Made by a program: the position numbers and the translations under genes. From the NCBI RefSeq assembly GCF_001984155.1, contig NZ_MTQO01000048.1, positions 62,001 through 126,000 of the forward strand: a stretch of DNA of 64,000 bases, written 5' to 3'. Positions within the stretch are counted from its first letter, which is position 1. Every line of letters starts with the position of its first letter. The stretch comes from Actinosynnema sp. ALI-1.44 (GTDB taxonomy: Bacteria > Actinomycetota > Actinomycetes > Mycobacteriales > Pseudonocardiaceae). Positions 53,988-62,929 of this stretch are shown here, in pieces. Below the pieces are notes generated by a model. It was not told the origin of the DNA and did not search any database. It saw only the letters and a list, made by a program, of their open reading frames with translations.

Positions 53988-54013
53988 TCAGGTACGTCAA
54001 GTACTTCAGGTAC
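53987..54013. promoter_or_regulatory. Three tandem 9-bp repeats upstream of the toxin-antitoxin genes
   Basis: GTCAGGTAC, GTCAAGTAC and TTCAGGTAC follow each other without gaps. The last repeat overlaps the stop codon of the epimerase gene. Likely operator of the antitoxin-toxin operon, with binding sites every 9 bp. Confidence 0.5.
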
Positions 54014-54899
54014 TTATCGGCGTTATTCCCCAGCGTCCGGCCCACGACTCGCCCGGCGCCAGGGTGATCAGGTCCGTTCCGGAGTTCAGCGCGTCCGGCG
54101 GGCACGTCATCGGCTCGACCGCGATCGCCCTGCCCCGGCCGGGGAACTCCCCGGGGGTGAACACCTGCACCCACTTGAAGTCCGGGTCCGCCCAGACCTC
54201 CACCGCCGCCGACGACCCCGAAACGACATGCCGGACAAGGCCGTCCTCCCCCGGCAGGCAGCCGCCGAATGGCGTGTCCAGCTGCACGTCGCGCAACGGC
54301 CGCGCCGCGCGGAAGTCGAACTCGGTCCCCGCCACGTCGACGGCGGGCCCACTCGGCACCATCCGCTCCGGGTCGAGGGGCAGGACAGTGGTCGCAGCCA
54401 GCTGCAACGTGCACGAATCGGTCGAGTCGTTACCCGCTCGGGGGTACGGGTGAGTGCCCACGCCGAACGGCGTCGCGCGGTCACCGACGTTATGCACTCC
54501 GTGCGCAACGGTGAGGCCGGTGTCGTCCAGCGAGTACGCGATCGTGCTGCGCAGCCGCACCGGCCAGCCCGCCTGCGGTTCGATCGTGACCTCCAGCGAG
54601 ATCGACGACCCGACGTGCTCCAGAACAGTCCACTGCAGACGGCGGGTGAGGCCGTGGATGGCGTTGCCACGCGCGGGCTCGGTCACGTCGAGCTGCTGCG
54701 GCTCGCCGTCGAGCAGCCACCGCGCGCCCGCTGTCCGATTCGGCCACGGCACGAGGACGGCACCGGAACCGAGCGGCGGCGTCTCGCCGTAGCCGTACGT
54801 CTCGCTGAACGGCACGCCACCGACCTCGTAGGCCCGCAGCCCCGCGCCGGTTTCGGTGATCACGGCCCGCGCGGTGCCGTGCACGATCTCCAGGGTCAT
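54006..54899 (-). CDS. Aldose 1-epimerase family protein (GalM-like)
   Basis: 297 residues from the ATG at 54899; the longer open frame upstream has no coding character. Galactose mutarotase fold with NAIHGLTRRLQW, the general acid/base His of GVGTHPYPRAG, and the Glu in VFTPGE. It probably interconverts sugar anomers. Single gene before the TA pair. Confidence 0.85.
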   Translation of the reverse strand: MTLEIVHGTARAVITETGAGLRAYEVGGVPFSETYGYGETPPLGSGAVLVPWPNRTAGARWLLDGEPQQLDVTEPARGNAIHGLTRRLQWTVLEHVGSSISLEVTIEPQAGWPVRLRSTIAYSLDDTGLTVAHGVHNVGDRATPFGVGTHPYPRAGNDSTDSCTLQLAATTVLPLDPERMVPSGPAVDVAGTEFDFRAARPLRDVQLDTPFGGCLPGEDGLVRHVVSGSSAAVEVWADPDFKWVQVFTPGEFPGRGRAIAVEPMTCPPDALNSGTDLITLAPGESWAGRWGITPIST

Positions 54900-54981
54900 G
54901 ATTTGCAGCCTAACGGCGGGTGGTACTCCACTCGCGCAGCGTTGACGCTTGAAGGACCCTGCAAGCGGAAGGATCTCCACT

Positions 54982-55794
54982 ATGATCAAGCGTGTAGCTG
55001 GCACGCTCCTCGCGGCGATGGCGATCGGGGCGTTCGTGGCCGCCCCGGCCGGTGCCGTCCAGGCCTCCGACTTCAACGCCATCGTGGCGCTGAACAACTG
55101 CTCCGGCTCGGTGGTGCGGCCGCCCGCGGCGAAGGACACCGACCCGGCACTGGTGATGTCGAACGGTCACTGCGTGAAGTTCATGGGCGCCAACGAGGTC
55201 ATCGTGAACCAGTCGGCGAGCCGGACCTTCACGCTGCTCAACCGCAACGCCCAGCCCCTCGGCACGCTCCGCGCGACCAAGCTGGCCTACGCCACGATGA
55301 AGGACACGGATGTCTCCTTCTACCAACTGAGCCAGACCTACGCCCAGATCCAGTCGCAGTACAACACGCCAGCGCTGGAGCTGGCCACGTCGAAACCGGC
55401 GCCGGGATCGAGCATCGAGGTCAGGTCCGGCTACTGGAAGCGGATCTACAGCTGCCACGTCGACGGCTTCGTCCACCAGTTGAAGGAAGACGTGTGGACG
55501 TGGCGCGACTCGGTGCGCTACAAGTCGGAGTCGACGTGCAACACCATCGGTGGCACCTCGGGCTCACCGGTGGTCGACACGGCGTCCAACAAGGTCGTCG
55601 CGGTCAACAACACGGCGAACGAGAGCGGCGGCCGCTGCACGCTGAACAACCCGTGTGAGGTCAGCCAGACCGGCCAGGTCACAGTCCGCAACGGCTACAA
55701 GTACGGTCAGCAGACCTACAACATCCCTGCCTGCATCGGCGCGGGCAACCAGTTCACCCTGACGGCGCCGGGCTGCACCCTGCCCCGCCGGTAG
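54982..55794 (+). CDS. Secreted trypsin-like serine protease
   Basis: 270 residues from the ATG at 54982 with GGAAGGA upstream. Signal peptide MIKRVAGTLLAAMAIGAFVAA up to about Ala28. Chymotrypsin-fold triad: His63 (SNGHCV), Asp110 (KDTDVSF), Ser193 (GGTSGSP). Two or more disulfides likely from paired Cys (ESTCN, RCTLNN, NPCEV). Extracellular protease; terminator follows directly. Confidence 0.85.
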   Translation: MIKRVAGTLLAAMAIGAFVAAPAGAVQASDFNAIVALNNCSGSVVRPPAAKDTDPALVMSNGHCVKFMGANEVIVNQSASRTFTLLNRNAQPLGTLRATKLAYATMKDTDVSFYQLSQTYAQIQSQYNTPALELATSKPAPGSSIEVRSGYWKRIYSCHVDGFVHQLKEDVWTWRDSVRYKSESTCNTIGGTSGSPVVDTASNKVVAVNNTANESGGRCTLNNPCEVSQTGQVTVRNGYKYGQQTYNIPACIGAGNQFTLTAPGCTLPRR

Positions 55795-55806
55795 CGAACG
55801 TTCCAG

Positions 55807-55836
55807 GCCCGCCGGAGAAGTCGTCCGGCGGGCTTT
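55807..55836 (+). terminator. Intrinsic terminator of the serine protease gene
   Basis: GCCCGCCGGA pairs perfectly with TCCGGCGGGC (10 bp) around GAAGTCG, followed by TTT. Confidence 0.9.
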
Positions 55837-55855
55837 CGCGTTCCCTCGCGCAGTA

Positions 55856-55871
55856 ATAGACCAGTCTGTAT
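55856..55871. promoter_or_regulatory. LmrA/YxaF-type TetR operator
   Basis: ATAGAC-CA-GTCTGTAT: AGAC/GTCT half-sites, like the TAGACCAGTCTA sites of LmrA/YxaF-type repressors. TATAGT at 55869-55874 ends 7 bases before the tetR ATG and overlaps the site, so the protein should repress its own transcription. Confidence 0.6.
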
Positions 55872-55881
55872 AGTCGGTCGC

Positions 55882-56424
55882 ATGCCCAAGAAGAACGACA
55901 CGCGGGAGCGGGTGCTGAGAACAGCGGCCACCCTGTTCCGCGCCCAGGGGTATCACGCGACCGGCCTCAACCAGGTGCTCGCGGAGGGAGGCGCCCCCAA
56001 GGGCTCCCTCTACTTCCACTTCCCCGGCGGCAAGGAGCAGCTGGCCGTCGAGTCCCTCCAGCTGTCCGGTGGCGAGCTGTGCGAACAGCTCAAGCTGGCC
56101 GCCTCGCTCGACGACGTCATCGATCTGCTGGCGACCAGGCTCGAGGAGTCCGACTTCCGGGACGGGTGTCCGATCACGACTGTCGCGTTGGACGCGGCGG
56201 GCGACAGCGAGCAGATCCGCGAGGCGTGCGACACCGCGTACCTGTCGTGGGAGAGCGTGATCGCCGATTACCTGGAGCGCCAAGGGGTTCCCAGCCCCGC
56301 GGCGTTGGCGACCACGGTGCTGGCCGCCATCGAAGGCGCTCTCATCCTCGCCAGGACACGCAAGGACGTCACACCGCTCCGCCAGGTCGGGGACCACCTC
56401 AAGCTGTTGATCCACAAGGAGTGA
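55882..56424 (+). CDS. TetR-family regulator (LmrA/YxaF-like)
   Basis: 180 residues. HTH: RVLRTAATLFRAQGYHATGLNQVLAEGGAPKGSLYFHFPGGKEQLA, then the short C-terminal domain of the LmrA/YxaF group. This fits the LmrA-type operator just upstream. Cotranscribed with the downstream metallo-beta-lactamase-fold gene (5 bases after the stop), which it may control. Confidence 0.9.
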   Translation: MPKKNDTRERVLRTAATLFRAQGYHATGLNQVLAEGGAPKGSLYFHFPGGKEQLAVESLQLSGGELCEQLKLAASLDDVIDLLATRLEESDFRDGCPITTVALDAAGDSEQIREACDTAYLSWESVIADYLERQGVPSPAALATTVLAAIEGALILARTRKDVTPLRQVGDHLKLLIHKE

Positions 56425-56429
56425 TCGCC

Positions 56430-57248
56430 ATGCGCGTGCACCACCTCAACTGCGGGACCATGCGTCCGCTCGGCGGCAAGTTGCTCGACGGCAGGCCCGG
56501 CCACCTGCGCAGGGGCACGATGGTCTGCCACTGCCTGCTCATCGAGACCGAGGACGGCCTCGTCCTCGTCGACACCGGGATCGGTTCGGACGACATCCGC
56601 GACCCGAAGGCGTCGCTGACACGGGAGTTCCTCCTCGCCGCCAACCCCGTCCTGGACGTGCGGGAAACCGCGGCACAGCAGGTGGTGAACCTGGGCTACA
56701 AGATCGAGGACGTCCGGCACATCATCCCCACCCACCTCGACCTCGACCACGCGGGCGGGTTCCGCGACTTCCCGGACGCGACCGTGCACGTGTACGCCGA
56801 GGAGCTCCGGGTCGCGCAGGCGCAGGCCACCGCCAAGGACCGCAGCCGGTTCCGCAAGGCCCAGTGGGCGCACGCGCGGTTCGAGAGCTACCAGACGAGC
56901 GGCGAGGACTGGTTCGGCTTCCAGGCAGTCCGCAACCTCAAGGGGTTGCCGGAGGAAATCCTGATCGTTCCGCTGCGCGGGCACACGGCCGGGCACGCCG
57001 GGATCGCCGTCGACATCGGTGACAAGTGGTTGCTGCACGGCGGCGACAGCTACTTCTTCGAGGGCGAGATGGACCCCGCGCACCCGCACTGCCCGCCGAT
57101 GCTGACCCTGTTCCAGAAGATCGTCGAGACCGAGCGCACGCCGCGGTTGCGCAACCAGGACCGGCTGCGCGATCTGGCCCGCGACCAGTCCGGCCGGGTC
57201 GAGCTGTTCTGCGCGCACGACCCGGCCGGACTGGCCAGGTACAGCTAG
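56430..57248 (+). CDS. Metallo-beta-lactamase-fold hydrolase
   Basis: 272 residues, AAGGAG eight bases before the ATG. The metal motif is THLDLDHAGG at 101-110, an HxDxDH version instead of the usual HxHxDH, and later histidines occur in LRGHTAGH and GDSYFF. The layout resembles AHL lactonase-like enzymes (AttM/AiiA class). 4-base overlap with the convergent permease gene (CTAG). Confidence 0.8.
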   Translation: MRVHHLNCGTMRPLGGKLLDGRPGHLRRGTMVCHCLLIETEDGLVLVDTGIGSDDIRDPKASLTREFLLAANPVLDVRETAAQQVVNLGYKIEDVRHIIPTHLDLDHAGGFRDFPDATVHVYAEELRVAQAQATAKDRSRFRKAQWAHARFESYQTSGEDWFGFQAVRNLKGLPEEILIVPLRGHTAGHAGIAVDIGDKWLLHGGDSYFFEGEMDPAHPHCPPMLTLFQKIVETERTPRLRNQDRLRDLARDQSGRVELFCAHDPAGLARYS

Positions 57249-58642
57249 TCCCCGCCCTTGCTCAACGCTTCGGGGTTCAGGGTGACCTCCTCGCCCCTGA
57301 CCTTGGTGTAGATGAAGTTGATCAGCCAGAGGATCACGCCGACGCCCAGCAGGATCCCGGCGATGCCGTAGTCGCGTGCCGGTCGTCCGGACAGCGGGCT
57401 GGCGAGGTACAGGCACAGCACCGCCGCGATCACCGGAATAACGGTCGGTGTGCGGAAGTGCGGATGCGAGACCTTGGTCTTGCGCAGCACCAGCAACGCG
57501 ATGTTGACGATGGCGAACACCACGAGCAGCAACAACGCCGTCGTGCCGCCGAGCACGCTGATATCCACTGTGGACACCAGGATCACCGCGATGACCGTGG
57601 TGAACAGGATGGACACCCATGGGGTCCTGCGGAACGGGTGCACGGTGCCCAGCTGGCGCGGGATGATCCGCTCGTTGGCCATGCCGTAGAGCAGACGGCT
57701 GGCCATCATCATGTTGATCAGCGCGGAGTTGATCACGGCGAACATGCCGATCGCGGAGAACACGACGTGGGGGAAGCCCGGCGCGCCGACGTCCAGCACC
57801 TTCAGCAGCGCGTTGCTGCCCGACTTCTGCAGTTCGTCGGCTGGCACAAGCAGCGAGGACGTCACCGAGACCAGGATGTAGATCGTCGCGGCGACAACCA
57901 TGCCCCAGAGCATCGCCTTCGGGAAGATCCGAGCCGGGTCCTTGCATTCCTCGGCCATGTTCACCGAGTCCTCGAAACCGACCATCGCGAAGAACGCCAA
58001 CGAGGTCGCCGAAGTGATGGCGACCAGCCACGTCTGGTCGTGTGTGTCGACCTGGGTCAGTCTGGCGGGGTCGCCGTCGCCGCTCGCGACAGCGAAGACG
58101 CCGACCGCGATGATGATCAGCAGACCGGCCAGCTCGATGCAGGTGAGCACCACGTTGGCCTTGACAGACTCGCTGACGCCTCTGAAGTTCACCGCCGCGA
58201 CGAGCACTACGAACGCGATCGCGAGGATCGTGGTCAGCGTCATGGTCGCGGTGAGCCCGAACGTCTTCGGCAGGTACGTCCCGCCGAACGCGATGGCGGC
58301 CGACGACGCCGACGTGATTCCCGAGCACATCACCGCGAACGCGACCATGAACGTCAAGAACTGGATCTTGAAGGCCCGGTGCGTGTACAGCGCGGCCCCC
58401 GCTGCCTGCGGGAACTTGCCGACCAGTTCGAGGTAGCTGAACGCGGTCAGGAACGCGATCACGAAGGCGAGCAGGAAGGGCAACCACAGCGCACCGCCGA
58501 CTCTGCCGGCCACTTGGCCGGTCAGTGCGTAGATGCCGGTGCCGAGGATGTCCCCCACGACGAAGAACAGCAGCAGTTTCGGCCCAATTGCCCGCTTGAG
58601 CTCGGGTTTCCCGGGCGCTTGTTCCTTGATCCCTTCCGTCAT
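57245..58642 (-). CDS. APC-family amino-acid permease
   Basis: 465 residues with about 12 hydrophobic segments, the first after PKLLLFFVVGDILGTGIY, the APC helix-1 GDxxGxG motif, and MVGFEDSVNMAEECKDPAR in helix 6-7. Proton-coupled amino-acid or amine uptake; substrate unknown. Confidence 0.88.
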   Translation of the reverse strand: MTEGIKEQAPGKPELKRAIGPKLLLFFVVGDILGTGIYALTGQVAGRVGGALWLPFLLAFVIAFLTAFSYLELVGKFPQAAGAALYTHRAFKIQFLTFMVAFAVMCSGITSASSAAIAFGGTYLPKTFGLTATMTLTTILAIAFVVLVAAVNFRGVSESVKANVVLTCIELAGLLIIIAVGVFAVASGDGDPARLTQVDTHDQTWLVAITSATSLAFFAMVGFEDSVNMAEECKDPARIFPKAMLWGMVVAATIYILVSVTSSLLVPADELQKSGSNALLKVLDVGAPGFPHVVFSAIGMFAVINSALINMMMASRLLYGMANERIIPRQLGTVHPFRRTPWVSILFTTVIAVILVSTVDISVLGGTTALLLLVVFAIVNIALLVLRKTKVSHPHFRTPTVIPVIAAVLCLYLASPLSGRPARDYGIAGILLGVGVILWLINFIYTKVRGEEVTLNPEALSKGGD

Positions 58643-58684
58643 CCCTGGAGTGTGCCCGATATCACCGAAAAAGGTGTAACGACA

Positions 58685-59944
58685 TCACTCCATTGTCGTC
58701 GCGACTTCCTTGTCGGCCCGATAACGCCAGAACGCCGACAGCCAGATGGCCGACGCGACGGTCAGGACGATCACCAGGACACCGCCGCCCGCCGAGGCGA
58801 CGGCCGTGCCCGCTCCCGCTGCCGTCCAGCCGTGGGTGATGTCCGCGAGGCGTGGGCCCCCTGCGACGACGACGGTGAACACGCCCTGCATCCGGCCACG
58901 CATGTCGTCCGGGGCCGCCATCTGCAGGATCGACGAGCGGTAGACGGCGCTGACCATGTCCGCGGCCCCGCCGACCGCCAGGAACACCACCGCCAGCCAA
59001 AGCGCGCTGCTCAGGCCGAACCCGACCATCGCGACGCCCCACACGCACACCGAGATGATCACGCCGACGCCGTGCCGGTTGACCTTCTGCAGCCAGCCCG
59101 ACGACAGGCCCATCAGGAACGCGCCGAGCGGAATGGCGGCGTACAGCCAACCCAACGCGCTGCCGCCGCCCGGCGGGTCACCGAACGTGCGCTCGGCCAT
59201 CTCGGGGAACAGCGCGCGCGGCATACCCGCGACCATCGCGATGATGTCGACGAGGAAGGACGCCAGCAGCACGGTTTGCCCGGCCAGGTAACGGAACCCG
59301 TCGACGACGTCGCGCAGCCCGGCCCGTCTGATCTCGCCGCTCAGCGGCGGCATCGGCGGCAGGCGCCACACCGCGTACATCGCCAGCACGAGCGCGACCG
59401 AGTCAACGAGGTACAAAGTGGACAGCCCGAGGACCGGGAGCAGCGCGCCCGCGAGCAACGGGCCGAGCACCGCGCCGAACGTGAAGATGGTCGAGCCGAG
59501 CGCCATCGCCGACGGCATCAGCTCGGCGGGCACCAGCCGGGCGATCGCCGCCGACCGGGTCGGCATGTTGACCGCGAAGAACGACTGCTGCAGGCCGAGC
59601 AGCACCAGCACGACCCAGACCGACCGCATCCCGGTCGCGGCCTGCAGCCACAGCAGGACCGAGCTCAGCGCGATCCCCGCGTTGGTGATCAGCAGGAGTT
59701 TCCGCCGGTCCATCATGTCCGCGATGGCCCCGCCCCACAGGCCGAAGACCAGCAACGGGACCAGCGCGACCGCGCCGGTCAGCCCGACGTAGCCGGACGA
59801 CCCGGTCAGGTCGAACACCTGCTTGGGCACGGCGACCGCGGTGAGCTGGGCGCCGATGGAGGTGACCGCCGTGGACAGCCATAAGCGGCGATACGGACGT
59901 ACGCGAAGGGGCCGGACGTCCATCACCAGTTCGCGTAGTGCCAC
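58685..59944 (-). CDS. MFS transporter
   Basis: About 419 residues from the GTG at 59944 (a TTG at 59953 and an ATG at 59923 are alternatives). About 12 helices; the loop 2-3 motif is GGAIADMMDRRKLL. Similar to the MFS_3/enterobactin-exporter-like group. Preceded by a perfect 17-bp palindrome. Confidence 0.83.
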   Translation of the reverse strand: MALRELVMDVRPLRVRPYRRLWLSTAVTSIGAQLTAVAVPKQVFDLTGSSGYVGLTGAVALVPLLVFGLWGGAIADMMDRRKLLLITNAGIALSSVLLWLQAATGMRSVWVVLVLLGLQQSFFAVNMPTRSAAIARLVPAELMPSAMALGSTIFTFGAVLGPLLAGALLPVLGLSTLYLVDSVALVLAMYAVWRLPPMPPLSGEIRRAGLRDVVDGFRYLAGQTVLLASFLVDIIAMVAGMPRALFPEMAERTFGDPPGGGSALGWLYAAIPLGAFLMGLSSGWLQKVNRHGVGVIISVCVWGVAMVGFGLSSALWLAVVFLAVGGAADMVSAVYRSSILQMAAPDDMRGRMQGVFTVVVAGGPRLADITHGWTAAGAGTAVASAGGGVLVIVLTVASAIWLSAFWRYRADKEVATTME

Positions 59945-59953
59945 ATCGAACAA

Positions 59954-59970
59954 GCTTAGGGGCCCTAAGC
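59954..59970. promoter_or_regulatory. Perfect 17-bp palindrome before the MFS gene
   Basis: GCTTAGGG-G-CCCTAAGC, 8-1-8. It lies immediately before the MFS start and 22 bases after the pdxH terminator. Likely an operator of a regulator not encoded nearby. Confidence 0.55.
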
Positions 59971-59992
59971 AACCGTCCGAACGTGATTTTTC

Positions 59993-60045
59993 GCAACCAA
60001 TGTGGCCTTCGTTGCGCGAAACGCAACGAAGGCCACATTGGTTGC
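59993..60045 (-). terminator. Long perfect hairpin after pdxH
   Basis: A 24-bp arm at 59993-60016 pairs without any mismatch with 60022-60045, with a CGAAA loop. The arm begins GCAACCAATGTGGCC. It follows the leftward pdxH stop (60053) by 7 bases and is the longest perfect hairpin noticed in the window. Confidence 0.85.
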
Positions 60046-60052
60046 ACAGCTT

Positions 60053-60724
60053 CTACGGGCCGAGGCGCTCGACCTTCCAGCCGTCGCGGGTCAGCTTGTA
60101 GCGCAGGCGGTCGTGCATGCGGTTGCGGCGGCCCTGCCAGAACTCGACGACCTCGGGCCGGATTCGCCAGCCGCCCCAGTGCGGGGGCACCGGGACCTCT
60201 TCGGCGTCGGCGAACTGGCGCTGGATGTTGGCCAGCGACGAGTCGAGCGTGTTGCGGCTGTGTACTACGACCGACTGCGGCGACGCCCATGCGCCGAGCT
60301 GCGACTCGCGCGGGCGGCTGGCCCAGTAGGCGGCTGTCTCGGTGACGTCGACCTTCTCGACGGTGCCGCGGACGTGGGCCTGGCGCTGGAGGGAGTACCA
60401 AGGAAACGTGGCCGAGGCGTACCGGGTCGCGGCGAGCTCGTGGCTCTTGGTCGACGTGTAGTTGGTGAAGAACACGACGCCGCGCGAGTCGAGACCCTTG
60501 GCGAGCACTGTCCGTGACGACGGCCTGCCCTGGGGGTCGGCGGTGGCGAGGACCATCGCGTTCGGTTCGACCACACCCTGCTGCGCCGCCTGGTCAAGCC
60601 AGTACTGCAACTGCTCGTGCCACGTCCGGGCCAGCTCGGACTCGTCGAGAGTGCCGCCCTCGTAGTGGGCACGCATCGCCGGTAGGTCGAGTGTGATGTT
60701 GGACGTGATGTCGGCGTCCGCCAT
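60053..60724 (-). CDS. pdxH: Pyridoxamine 5'-phosphate oxidase
   Basis: 223 residues from the ATG at 60724. FMN-binding motifs GRPSSRTVLAKGLDSRGVVFFTNYTS, RQAHVRGTVEKV and the C-terminal PEVVEFWQGRRNRMHDR are diagnostic. It makes pyridoxal 5'-phosphate. Single gene with a perfect terminator behind it. Confidence 0.94.
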   Translation of the reverse strand: MADADITSNITLDLPAMRAHYEGGTLDESELARTWHEQLQYWLDQAAQQGVVEPNAMVLATADPQGRPSSRTVLAKGLDSRGVVFFTNYTSTKSHELAATRYASATFPWYSLQRQAHVRGTVEKVDVTETAAYWASRPRESQLGAWASPQSVVVHSRNTLDSSLANIQRQFADAEEVPVPPHWGGWRIRPEVVEFWQGRRNRMHDRLRYKLTRDGWKVERLGP

Positions 60725-60838
60725 GCGTATCACCCTCCGCCTCGGGATCTCCTTGGTTCCCAAGGACGTTACGGGGTCCACCCGCCAGGAGAAACAGGAC
60801 GCATGGTGATTACACCCACGCGGAGCCAACCAGATCGA

Positions 60839-61542
60839 TCAACCAGATCGATTCAGTGAACCGATCATGCGCTGCGCGGTGACGGCGTCGTGCGCCAGGG
60901 CCGTGGCCAGGGACCCACCCGCGGCCAACGGCACGAGCGAGCACCACTCGCCGGCGACCGCGGCAGGCGGATCTTCATGGCCCACACGGAGATCCGAGGC
61001 GAGCACCCGCCTGCCCGCGAGGACGGCCGGGCTGGCGATCAACGAGTCGATCTCCAGCCGTTGGTTGAGCACCGGGCGGCCGCCGCGCCGGACGACAGTC
61101 TCGGTGCGCAGACTGCCCGGCCGCTCGCCTTCCCTGCCGAGGACGAGCATCTCGCGGACGCGCAGCCGCGCCCCAGGTTCAAGCGAACCGGTGAACGCGG
61201 CCGTGTGCCGAGCACGGTGCGTGACGATCATGGAATCGGGCGAATACTCCACAATGGATCCGTCGGCCGCTTCGACCCGGACGGTGAACCGGCTGGGCGC
61301 GGGTCTCGGTCCGGGCAGGACCAAGCTGGCGGCCACGCTCGCCACCCGCAGCCGGGCACCGGGCCCGGCGACGAGTGTCAGGTCGAGTTCGTCGCCGCCG
61401 AGCGGTGCCGACGCCGAGTTCACCAGGTGCACGTGGCCCGGCTTGCCACGGTGCGGGACGAGGGTGAGCGGCGAGCAGGATCGCAACTCCCGCAACACAG
61501 TCCGCCCGTCGACCGACTCGGCCACAACCCGTGCGTGCGCTT

Positions 61543-61546
<4 letters not shown>
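60839..61546 (-). CDS. ureD: Urease accessory protein UreD
   Basis: 235 residues. UreD signatures: [44 protein letters not shown]. UreD works with UreF and UreG as the chaperone complex that inserts nickel into UreC. Its start overlaps the ureG stop (ATGA). Last gene of the urease operon. Confidence 0.92.
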
Positions 61547-62263
<717 letters not shown>

Positions 62264-62274
<11 letters not shown>

Positions 62275-62929
62275 AGAGCCGTACCTCTTCCTTGTGGTGG
62301 CGCAGATGCGCCTCGGCCAGCAGATCCAGCCCGGGTGCTCCCGGGCCGGGCAGGTCCTCCGGCGGCAGGTCCGCCGACGACACCGCGCGCTCGGCGACGG
62401 CGTGCATGGCGTCGCCCAGCCGGGTCACTTCAGCGTTGGCAGCGAACGGATCGAGCCCGAGCAACCGGACCGCGGCGCTCGCCGGGCCGCTGACCGACAG
62501 GTACGCCGCCGTCAACGCCGCATCACCCGATGATCCCCCGGCGATTCCGGTCAACGCGCCGACGACGATCGCGTGGTGAGGCCTGGGTGTGGCTCGTACC
62601 AAGGCATCCAGCACAGGCGACGGCCACGCGCCGCGGCCCGCTCTGAGCGTCGCTCGCCCTTGCGCCCGTGATGCTTCGCGTTGCGCGGGTGACGGTGTCC
62701 GCGCGTCCAGTTCCTCGTCCAGAATGGACCACTCGTGGCATTCCACGGCCGTCGCGGCGAAGATCGCCGCCAGCTCCCCCGCTGTGCGCAGCCTGCCTGC
62801 CAGGAACAGCCCCAGTGTAGGGATGTCGGTGACGAGCCCGCGCGCGGCGGCCTCCTCGAGACCGCCGGAGTGCACGTGCCCGCCACCGGGGAACCGGGAA
62901 TCGGACAGGACGAGCGCGACCGCGTGCAT
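62264..62929 (-). CDS. ureF: Urease accessory protein UreF
   Basis: 221 residues. Starts at the ATG at 62929 that shares the last base of the ureC stop (TGATG). [24 protein letters not shown] is the UreF N-terminal signature, followed by an all-helical body. GTPase regulator for UreG in nickel loading. Confidence 0.92.

Noticed and set aside
60820-60860. Direct repeat of CGATCTGGTTG at the ureD stop
   Set aside because: Only two short copies in tandem, no hairpin and no further copies; probably slippage.
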